Part shown: positions 36,601 through 46,350 of the stretch, piece after piece | Numbering within the stretch: position 1 is the stretch's first letter | Layout of the letters: each line of letters begins with the position of its first letter | Assembly: GCA_025506515.1 (NCBI GenBank) | Contig: CM046442.1 | Span: forward strand, 14,428,863-14,492,862 | Length of the DNA stretch: 64,000 nucleotides | Origin: Flaveria trinervia | Taxonomy: Eukaryota > Streptophyta > Magnoliopsida > Asterales > Asteraceae | Reading direction: 5' to 3' | The notes under the pieces: model-generated | The model's input: the letters and a program-made list of their open reading frames with translations, nothing else | Database searches by the model: none | What the model was told of the DNA's origin: nothing | Made by a program: the position numbers and the translations under genes

Positions 36601-37337
36601 TGTTAGGACCGTTTACATACGGAGTACTAACTAATTCTGCGCGTATATCAACTCAAATAGTGCGGAATCCTATTTGATTGGCGATCCAATCAGGGAGAAC
36701 ACAGTTAAGATCAATCTATCGATTAATGAAACGTTATGAAAGATTAGAACATGATCAACTGTGATTTTTGAACTTGGAACAGGTCTTCTTGAGTCTCTGG
36801 ACGGCTAGGGTACGATTATGTGCGTAGGTATTCGAATTGTTATGTTTTTCCACGAATTAGGTGGTATTTATAGGTTAGGGTTTGTCATTCGTACGACTGA
36901 ACAATTAGCATGGTTCAGTCGTGCGACTGAAGCATGCAGTTGATCCATCCGCATGACTGAAGGTCCATTCGTGCAACTGAGTCAACCTTATGTCTCAATC
37001 ATGCGACTTATCTAGTCTCCTGGTTTAGTCGTGCGACTGGTCCATTAGCATGAAATATTCATACGTATGGTCCATTAGTATGGTCCATTCGCATGAGAAC
37101 TTCACACGATTAAGTTTGAACATGTTTCTCAATCATTATTGACCAAGAGCTATGTACAATAACCTCAACCTATATAGTTAGTTCAATATGCGTTATCACA
37201 CAATAAACAATGAAATATTAAACATTATATGCATCAACCACACATTGCATTTTATTCATACCCATTCAGTTAAATATTTGTAAGACATGAAATACATTTT
37301 ACATTAAGCTCCTAAACTAAGTACACATGTATCTACA
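36601..37337 (-). repeat. Element C 5' LTR (737 bp)
   Basis: Matches 4711-5537; minus-strand TATAAATA at 36865-36872; one 30-bp unit where the 3' LTR has four. Confidence 0.93.
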
Positions 37338-37340
37338 TAT

Positions 37341-39566
37341 TGTAACATCCGCCGATTTTCAAATTATAAACCCAAATCCATTTTGAACTTTCATACGATG
37401 AAAAATTCATTATTAAAATTATTTTACTTATTTTGATGGATCAAATGCATTAAAAGCGTAGTTCAACCAATATTGTGAATTGTTTTATTCAATCTTCATT
37501 TATTTAAATCATTTAAGCATATTATAATAATTTTATAATTTATAAAATAAAGTTTTATAAACTTATGAAGTTTTTTCTCATTTATAAATTTTAATTATTA
37601 AATTATAAAGTGATAAAAGTTTCGAAGTAATATGGGTTATTTTTAAATTAGAACTTTAAGAGGTTAAGGGTTTAAATTGCAAAATTTAAAGCTTAAATTA
37701 AAAGGTTTTTCATAATATGTTGATATGGTAAACCTTGAGGGACCAAAAGTGTAATTTTAAGTTAAAACAATCCAACCACCCACCCCATCGTCCGCTGTCT
37801 CCGGCCACCATATCCGGCCGATCTCCGACGACCACCTCACACCCAAACCACACAAATTTGGTACAACTAAACCAGCCTTTAACTCTTGCACATCCGTTTC
37901 GAACTTGTCATCTGTTGCAGTTCGAAATTAGAAATGTTATATCATGTTCCATCTCTAAATCGAAACTCAATCAAGCCCAAATTTGTTTCAATTCGTAATC
38001 AAGTAAATTGATTCATGTAATCAACTTGAAACGTAGCTGCAATCAATAAGATAAAGATACCATTATCAATTGGTCAACCAACAATCAAATTGTTTCAAAA
38101 TCAAAACCGAAACCTCCGATTAAACGCATTGAACTCGTCGATATGAAACAGTCTTTAATTGGACTATTTAAGCAACGGAAACTATCTTATTTGAATCCTA
38201 TAATCTTGTCGACGCTACAATTTCAATCTAAACACACATTCATCGTATCCGATCATCATCATCTTCATTCGAACCTGCAACTTAGCAGACCTCCATATTC
38301 TGGGCATCTTAAACCAAAATTGATAAAGGTTTTTGGATCATACACACCATTAGAAGCTTCCGTCAACACGAATTTGATCTTAATCATCATTATCTTCTTG
38401 AATCGAGTCTACTATAGTCGCGACCCCATTCCTTCTAACTACCATTGATTCCATCTCAATCCAGTTAATTAAACACACATATACACTCAGATTTAGCTTG
38501 GGATTAAAAGCCCTAACCTTTTGTTGATTGGAAAAATTGGATTGATGTTCAATTGGATTACATTCGATTCTAAGGTTCATATGAATTTAGGGATTTATTT
38601 TGTTAACATATTTATAAATTTCTTTTGAGTGTTGATTAGAATCAGGCTTTCAGCCTAATGGTAACACACAACATGTACGTGCAGGCGACCCGGGTTCAAA
38701 CCCAGGCACCCCACACCATTTTTAAAACGTTTTTTCTTTTGTAGTTTTAACTCCATAAAATTAGCAATCTATTATAAAATTACTTTGTTAAATAACTTTG
38801 ACCTAAAAATTGTTATGTAATTTTGAAAATTATTAAAACATTTTAATTATATATTTTTTACTATCTATAAAACATTATTAATGTTATAAAATATTATTAA
38901 TTTATTTATAGGTTATAAAACATTATTATTGTTATTATATTTTATTCTAAATTTAATTCAAGAATGCTATGTTATTAGTTGCAATTATGTGTTCATAGTT
39001 ATATAAACTAGATGATACAATCATTAATTCATGTAACAACGGTAGCAACCATAAATCTATTGGTTTGACAAACTCACCCCATTTGTTTAGTCATGTGGTG
39101 ATTGGAACCGAATCATTTATTCTATAAGGCTTCGTCTGTGGATCAACTCCATTCAGTCATTAGGTTTGATTGTGTTGGTTTGTCTTTTATGTTACACTAT
39201 TGCATTATAAGTCTTGACATTGCCATGTGAATTAAATCGTATTCAATCATTGAATCAATATATATAAATGTATTCAAACCTGTGATTACTCACCGGCTAA
39301 ATCGTTAGTTGTCTTGTTACTTTTTCACATGATTTCAGGAATGTTGAATAGTGGACTTATTCATGCTCATTTAAGACTTGGACCTAGTTTAAATATAAGG
39401 CTTCTGTTATATTTGGATTATTATTTATTGTAATGTATCATTTGATTAGTATCATTTAATGAAAATGACATTTAATATTATTTCAATGTATTTACTACCA
39501 TGTGCTATAAGCAATCGATTCATATTCGTCCGCCTCGATGATTCTACTGTCGGTCGGTGTGTGACA
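37341..39566 (+). repeat. Element H: solo LTR of the D/F family
   Basis: Starts TGTAACATCCGCC and ends GGTGTGTGACA at 39566. F has the same kind of ends (TGTAACATC...GGGTGTGACA). Right flank CTAT (39567-39570) matches CTAT at 4705-4708, the left flank before element C split the site. It shows a GAGGGACCAAAAGTG block followed by a GC-rich CCGGCCACC block, the same internal order as D and F. No coding region or second LTR is adjacent, so it is a solo LTR. C inserted at its first bases. Confidence 0.6.
38641..38760 (+). mobile_element. SINE-like tRNA-derived element in LTR H
   Basis: Pol III box A-like TCAGCCTAATGG (38650-38661) and a box B GGTTCAAACCC (38693-38703) about 31 bp apart, in a tRNA-like head, followed by a T-rich tail. 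Not a tRNA gene: arms do not close as a cloverleaf and there is no clear anticodon stem. Confidence 0.55.
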
Positions 39567-39871
39567 CTATTTATTATTTCCCTAAATAAGAAAGAAGTAT
39601 TTATTTTCTATTCATGAAAAGGTGACATGGACAAAAACAATTCTTTCTTTCGAAACTAATTCAAGATACTTTAAAGAAAACACAATTTATGTGGAAATGA
39701 TAGAGGTATGTTTTTTATATCATAGTTAATTGATATTTTAATTTTTAAATAATTAATTTTTATTTTATTATAGTGTAAACAATAAAATGAAGGATGAGAA
39801 TGCGGTTATATGGTGTTACATTATATGTTGAGTTTGTTTTTCCACGTCATCAAGATTTATCCAACCATATA
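39567..39871. other. AT-rich spacer
   Basis: No gene, repeat or RNA seen. Confidence 0.5.
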
Positions 39872-40935
39872 AGTATTGCATCCTTGAAGATTGTTAATTT
39901 TAACTACTTGAATTCTCGATGTTTAAATCGGTCTCTTTTCCTCCTAACGTTATATATTTGTCTCCGTTTGAGTACAAATGACTAACATCGTTAATGTTTC
40001 CATTAAAACTTTTATTAAAAAGACTAAAATACCGTTGTCAATTACAAATAATTAAAATATATACATCCACCCACCCACCCACCTCTTCTTCTTCAAATAA
40101 CCCTAAATCTTTATTTTTATTCACACGCACTCATCAACCACCACCACCTCCTATACCTACCACACCTCCTCTCTTCCTTTGCAGCCGGTCATCACCATTA
40201 CCACACCTCCATTACTCCTTTCTTGAAATCACCCTCGATTTTCTCCTATGACGTAACAGGAACTACCTTTCCACTGGGTTCAAAGTAGGCCATCATGTTT
40301 GAGTTTTTACATATTTGGGCCACTCCAGTGGTAGGGGTTGGGGGAAAATGATGGCAGAGGTGGTGAATGAAGGGTGGGGGAATTGGGGGAGAGATGGTGG
40401 TGCTGATGGTGGGTTGACTAGTGGCTGTGGTGGTGCTATGGTTGTGGTGACCAGCGGTTGTGGTAGTGCTAGGGTTGTGGTGGTGACGAGCGGTTATGGT
40501 AGTGCTAGGGTTGTGGTGGTGACGAGCGGTTGTGGTGGTGCTAAGGTTGTGGCAGCGATGGGTGCCTATGGTGGCGGTGACGGGCAACCTGTGGTGGTGG
40601 TGATGAAGACGACGAAGATTGAGGAGAAGATAAAAAGAAAAAGTATGTGTGGGTAGGTGGTGAGAAATAGAGAGAGTATAAAGTGTTTAGTAGGTGAAGA
40701 GATAAGATGGGTTGGTGAGTCTCACAAGTTTTGTTCTTTAAATAATTTAAGGGTTGTTTAGTAATTTTCACAAAGATTTTAACAAAAACATTAATGGTGT
40801 TAGTCATATGTATTCAAATGGAGACAAAAATAAAACGTTAGGGGAAAAAAGATGGATTTAAACATCAAGTATTCAAGTAGTTAAATTTGACAAACGGTCA
40901 TGTATGCAAATAGTAATTTACTCTTATAATTATAT
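39872..40935. mobile_element. Inverted-repeat element with GGT-rich tandem core
   Basis: 39893-40016 is an imperfect inverted copy of 40792-40905; both hold AACTACTTGAAT, GATGTTTAAATC, CTAACGTT and TTTGTCTCC in the same order. The right outer end carries GAGTAAATTAC, a frequent end of Mutator-like MITEs in plants. Between the arms are a CCACCCACCC run (40065-40085) and a 36-bp tandem repeat (about 3.5 units, 40430-40560) that reads through on both strands as low-complexity peptide. No transposase. Confidence 0.6.
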
Positions 40936-41974
40936 AATTTTATATATTACGCTAAATTTAATTTTAGTAACTTCTTTTTAGATTTGGCTAGACAAAAGTG
41001 ATGCGATACAAGAAGATATCAACGATTTAATGAGTAAATTAATTCCGTTGTTTTTTAGAAACGTGTTCCCTAAAGACTCTTAATCTCGTATGTGTTAAAA
41101 ATTCTTTTGTGGTAGATATATATAAATTAAGTATTGTGTTTTGTATGGTATTCTCATGATATAAATTAGGTATTGTGTTTAGTTAATAGGTTTAAAAATT
41201 CCTATTATTTTTTATTTATGTTTTATAATTTTAATGGATTTAAGAGATTTTATGTTTCATTCTTGAAATGATGTTTTGTTTTTTGATATTGATGTGGTTG
41301 ATTTGATGGTTGTTGATGCAAAATATTATAAACTATAACGTATGACGCGCATTGTGACGGCTCGGATTTGGCACATATGTTTTGGCCATGTGTTGTGAGG
41401 TTTCGTTTATGATAAAACGTAGATCAAAACGTAGATAGAAACGATGACATCACATTGATATATTTGTAATTTTAAAAAATGTTATGTTGTTTTGATAAAA
41501 TATATTATATTTGACCCAGGTCGGCTCCGGACGAAACTTATACCGAAATGTGGTTAAAATCAACTTGTTGTAGTGATATATTAAAATAAAAAAGTGTCCT
41601 ATGTTACAAGCTGGAAGAGTAAAAGAAAATTTGTTAAAAAATTAACTATCAATATATGATACGATTAAAATAGCATGCAAATGAATTGAAGAGTTTTATT
41701 TTTTCCCTAATGTGCATCAAAATTATCATTTTATATAGATATAAATATAAGTAAGGCAAGAAAGAAGGACCATTCCAATATAATTACATATAGTGATTGT
41801 AAATTACTGGTCATCCAATTGCAAATTGTATAGTGTATAATAACATAAGAATAAAAATTAATTTTTTATGATTAATCCATTCTAATAAATACATAAATAA
41901 TATTATTTTTTATTTAAAAAAAATAATTAATATCAAACTGCATCCACCTCCCATGTAAACCACCCCTAAAAATG
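40936..41974. other. AT-rich spacer
   Basis: No ORF with recognisable content. 41350-41590 has a slightly GC-richer patch (GTGACGGCTCGG, GGTCGGCTCCGG) that I cannot assign. Confidence 0.45.
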
Positions 41975-42951
41975 GATATTTCGTAATTTTTATTTTCATA
42001 CATGAGGTTTGATATCTTTTAATGTTTTCGTCCAAAAACTTTATTTTCCCATTTATATCTTTGACATTCTAAAAACTTGTCATTTTCATTTATTTTCGTT
42101 AACTTCGTTTGTTTTACCCGTTAAGTGGACATTAGGTTTGAATATTAAAAGCAATTTAATAATTGTAAAGCCTCGTTTCCGGAGACCTCACAGTTGGTTA
42201 ATCACAACAGTTAAAACATTACACATTATAATTATACAAACTTAAGCAGCGGAAATAATGTATCAAAAACCATTCATTTCATTTAAAGCACTGCTGTTAA
42301 GCAATACATCATCGTTAACAGTTTACAAAAGAATTGTTTTACTGCATTACAAAACAACAGCGATATAAAATACAAATGGATGTCAGTCTTTTCCTGCCGA
42401 GTAGCTTCACCCTCGTGTCATCCTCAGCAATAATTACCTGCCAACTGAAAATGTATAAAAGTCAGCGTTGTTGAGTGAGCTCTAGTTTTATAAGTAATAA
42501 AGTATTTTCTATATGTTGTATATGAAAATACTCTTTTCTGAAAAATACAACTCTGTACTGTATATGTGAGCACGCATTAACTATATGAACAAATACTGTT
42601 TGTTCTCTTTACTGTATGCCTTGTCTGTTCTGTAAACTTTTATCTTTATCTTTCAATTTCTGTATAGACCAATGAGCAATACCCCAACTATATGCGCGAT
42701 GGAAAACGGGTGATGGGTCATGTCACACCCCAACCTTGACGGCGGAAACGTCGAGGAGTGAGAGTTAAGATCGTTCATAGCCACATAACGCTATTAATAA
42801 TCCAAAATATTATTTTACACATAAGTTTCATTTGTCACATTACAAATATAAGTCTCAAAGGATATAAAAACATAACATATAATGTAACAATTCCTTCTAT
42901 TTTATTTATTAATCTAGGTCCATTCCTAGATGTGCAAGCTTCAACGCGTAG

Positions 42952-43095
42952 ATAATCAAACTTGGGAATTTCCTGAAACATGTTAAAAATAAGGGGTCAA
43001 CAATAATGTTGGTGAGCATTCCATAGTTTTAAATACATAGATTATATAAAAGATGGAAATTCAAGTCATAGATTAGTGAATAAAGTGATTAGGGA
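42952..43095 (+). repeat. 144-bp direct duplication, left copy
   Basis: Nearly identical to 44061-44204 (from ATAATCAAACTTGGG to GTGATTAGGGA). The two copies bracket the inverted arm 43098-44060. Confidence 0.9.
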
Positions 43096-43097
43096 AC

Positions 43098-44060
43098 TGT
43101 AACATCTTGTAGTTTTGAGTTAATTTATTGTTAGCTTTGTTAAATTCTTGTATGGGTTAGTTGTGTCATTCATGAAACTTATAGGTTAATTATGCCATAA
43201 TTGGTCTATTAATCATTTAACTTGAAAGATTATAGCTATTAAATAACTATAACTAATATAATGATTTTAATAAATGAAATAATAACAATAAGAATTGTAG
43301 TAATAATAATAAATAATAATAATTTATTGGGTTTAGTAAACTTAAATGGTTGAAATTTAAAAAGAAACAAAGTTTAAGGGGGTTTATTGTTAATTTACAA
43401 ACTTTAATATAAAGGTTTGAGCATATAATAATAATAAGTTAAACTACAAGGGCCAAATTGTAACTTTAAAAGTTACAACCCGACCCCCCCTGCTCACTTC
43501 TAAACCCGTAAATTCGGCGGAGCTCCGGCCATTCTCCGGCCGCGCTCTGGCGGCTTCAAATTACCCATTTTTACTTCAAACTTAAACCAAAACCGACCCA
43601 AAACGTCCATCCTACACATTTCGAACATGAATACAACTTTTAAGTGTGATAAAACGTCGGTTACAAGCCGAATCGATTTCAAAACCGAAACACTTAAACC
43701 CGATTGTCGTTCAATCATTAAACTGTAATAATAATCGAATTAACTCAGCATAAACGGTCGTTTATCAATCCTTAATCGAATGCAACACTCAATTGCACCT
43801 GAAACAAACAAAATCATCAAATTCCGTCGACCTCTTGCATCGCGACCCGCAACTATACGAACACTATCATCAGCGTGTCAAAACTCGAATTAAACAGAGG
43901 GCTTTTCATCTTAGTGATCATTTGAAGCTACCTGTGTAACGAATTGGATTATCGTAAACGTTTGATCATCGTTTGGGCACTAGGAGTTTGCGACCTGATT
44001 GTCGTGTTGGATACCTTTGATTCGTCATCAAACAGGTAAATTAAATCCACTTAAATATTC
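43098..44060 (+). repeat. Left arm of the long inverted repeat
   Basis: Reverse complement of 45320-46282; in the stretches compared by eye the arms differ at about 1-2% of positions. Both include the CCGGCCATTCTCCGGCC GC-rich block and the CTGTAACATCTTGTAG end. Confidence 0.92.
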
Positions 44061-44204
44061 ATAATCAAACTTGGGCATTTCCTGAAACATGTTAAAAATA
44101 AGGGGTCAACAATAATGTTGGTGAGCATTCCATAGTTTTAAATACATAGATTATATAAAAGATGGCAATTCAAGTCATAGATTAGTGAATAAAGTGATTA
44201 GGGA
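44061..44204 (+). repeat. 144-bp direct duplication, right copy
   Basis: Copy of 42952-43095; the junction with the inverted arm is at TTAAATATTC/ATAATC. Confidence 0.9.
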
Positions 44205-45059
44205 TGTTATGATCAATGCAACAATCAAACCTCGACAAAGTTTTACAAGTCTCAAACGTTTACAAGTTTATACGATCAGCTAAGTGTACTTGGATTAACC
44301 AAGGCAGGCTTGTCTTGCCCATAGATCTATGACTTCGCTGGACTAGCAATAGTTAATGATTGTACATATAACGCCATAACATGGTAATCACGAAAGTTCA
44401 ACTAACCACAACTTTTACAAGATGAATTACCATAGGTTTACAAGTCTCAAATAAATCTACGAGTGCAATAGTATAAGTTAACATGTTTCACCCCAAAGTG
44501 TGAAAATAGGAAAAAGGGGTATAGAATACTCACATGATCAAATAGTCTATATTTGTTGATTAAATGAAATAATAATAAACAACGCTTCGACGTAGACTTT
44601 CACAATGCACCTAAAACAAATATATATTTACAAGGTTACAATTTAATAATATACCAATTGATTAAACGAGACTAGGGTTCCAATTTGGTAATTGAGGGTT
44701 TTAATAATTAAATGACGTTGATTAGAGAGGTTATGCTTTAGCCCAAAGAAATGTCATGTAACAAATTTTAAGGAATTAAATCCTTTATAAAAATTTGTGA
44801 AGGTTAATTATAAAATATATAAATTCTATAATTTTCATGGTTAATCCGTAATTGTATAGTGACCAAATAACAATTAAATGATTTACCAATAATATGTAAG
44901 GTCTATTCTTTATAAAATAAACTTTGTTAATTTTATTTTATAAGAACATTGTTAAGGTGTTTGAAGTGATAATTTTATAGAAAATAATAGAATAGCTTTT
45001 AAAAAAATAGCAAGGTTTACAAAACATTTTTTTTAATTTTCTAAAAATTTTAAATACCT

Positions 45060-45170
45060 TTTTAAAGGCTGAAAAGCCAAAAATTTTAAGTTGGAGGTCG
45101 CCGGGTTCGAACCCGGGACCTCTAGTACCGAAGGTAAGTGGGTACCAGTGAACCAAGGCTCTCAGCCGCG
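45060..45170 (-). mobile_element. SINE-like tRNA-derived element in LTR F
   Basis: Minus strand: box A-like TTGGTTCACTGG (45145-45156) and a perfect box B GGTTCGAACCC (45103-45113) about 31 bp apart, then an A/T-rich tail. An unrelated head sequence to the one in LTR H. Confidence 0.55.
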
Positions 45171-45319
45171 GTTAATCATCGTTTCCAAATCTTAAAAGCG
45201 TCTTATACAAATCACCCCCAAATCCTATGAACCCTAAATTGATTCGAGCCCAAAATTGAAGATCAAATCGATATTGTTAACGATCTAGATCATGGGGCTT
45301 TTGTTTCCCAAGTTATTAC

Positions 45320-46282
45320 GAATATTTAAGTGGATTTAATTTACCTGTTTGATGACGAATCAAAGGTATCCAACACGACAAACATGTCGCGAACTCCTAG
45401 TGCCCAAACGATGATCAAACGTTTACGATAATCCAATTCGTTACACAGGTAGCTTCAAATGATCACTAAGATGAAAAGCCCTCTGTTTAATTCGAGTTTT
45501 GACACGCTGATGATAGTGTTCGTATAGTTGCGGGTCGCGATGCAAGAGGTCGACGAAATTTGATGATTTTGTTTGTTTCAGGTGCAATTGAGTGTTGCAT
45601 TCGATTAAGGATTGATAAACGACCGTTTATGCTGATTTAATTCGATTATTATTACAGTTTAATGATTGAACGACAATCGGGTTTAAGTGTTTCGGTTTTG
45701 AAATCGATTCGGCTTGTAACCGACGTTTTATCACACTTAAAAGTTGTATTCATGTTCGAAACGTGTAGAACGGACGTTTTGGGTCGGTTTTGGTTTAAGT
45801 TTTGAAGTAAAAATGGGTAATTTGAAGCCGCCGGAGCACGGCCGGAGAATGGCCGGAGCTCCGCCGGATTTACGGGTTTAGAAGTGAGCAGGGGGGGTCG
45901 GGTTGTAACTTTTAAAGTTACAATTTGGCCCTTGTAGTTTAACTTATTATTATTATATGCTCAAACCTTTATATTAAAGTTTGTAAATTAACAATAAACC
46001 CCCTTAAACTTTGTTTCTTTTTAAATTTCAACCACTTAAGTTTACTAAACCCAATAAATTATTATTATTTATTATTATTACTACAATTCTTATTGTTATT
46101 ATTTCATTTATTAAATCATTATATTAGTTATAGTTATTTAATAGCTATAATCTTTCAAGTTAAATGATTAATAGACCAATTATGGCATAATTAACCTATA
46201 AGTTTCATGAATGACACAACTAACCCATACAAGAATTTAACAAAGCTAACAATAAATTAACTCAAAACTACAAGATGTTACA
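45320..46282 (-). repeat. Right arm of the long inverted repeat (original LTR 5' end)
   Basis: This copy sits in its natural place at the LTR start. The loop between the arms is about 1.26 kb (44061-45319). Confidence 0.92.
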
Positions 46283-46288
46283 GGTCAT

Positions 46289-46350
46289 CTATATCCCTCG
46301 AAAGGGTCAACTATATCCCTCGAAAGGGTCAACTGTATCCCTCGAAAGGA
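46289..46350. repeat. 24-bp tandem repeat in LTR E (3 units)
   Basis: Units read CTATATCCCTCGAAAGGGTC with small changes. Confidence 0.85.

Larger units (their letters stand above)
4711..37337 (-). mobile_element. Element C: large Ty1/Copia retrotransposon (SIRE-like layout), host of A and B
   Basis: LTRs at 36601-37337 (5') and 4711-5537 (3') share TGTTAGGACCG...ATCTACA ends. The flanking target duplication TATTG is perfect (4706-4710 and 37338-37342). From right to left the order is LTR, primer-binding site, leader, gag, protease, integrase, RT, RNase H, a long spacer, an extra ORF, polypurine tract, LTR. Integrase before RT defines Ty1/Copia. An ORF between pol and the 3' LTR is the SIRE/Maximus-type layout. 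Without the A insertion (9409-27983 plus one CCTGT) the element is about 14 kb. Every frame is broken. Confidence 0.92.
42721..46282 (-). repeat. Element F: solo LTR with an internal inverted duplication
   Basis: Minus-strand ends TGTAACATCTTGTAG (46282) and GGTTGGGGTGTGACA (42721). The target duplication GGTCA is perfect (42716-42720 and 46283-46287). The same family as H and the LTR of D. Its first 963 bp are present a second time in opposite orientation at 43098-44060, and a SINE-like insert lies near 45060-45170. Confidence 0.85.

Noticed and set aside
38650..38715. tRNA gene on the plus strand
   Set aside because: Only the A and B boxes are tRNA-like; stems do not pair into a cloverleaf.
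40246..40656. Two opposing ORFs of 113 codons as a gene pair
   Set aside because: Both come from the same 36-bp repeat; no domain, no start context, and low-complexity composition.
43500..43718. 72-codon ORF in the left arm of the inverted repeat
   Set aside because: It lies in the LTR and the second copy diverges early in frame; there is no recognisable domain.
45097..45170. tRNA gene on the minus strand (box A and perfect box B)
   Set aside because: No closing acceptor stem or anticodon arm and an A/T-rich tail; a SINE is the better reading.
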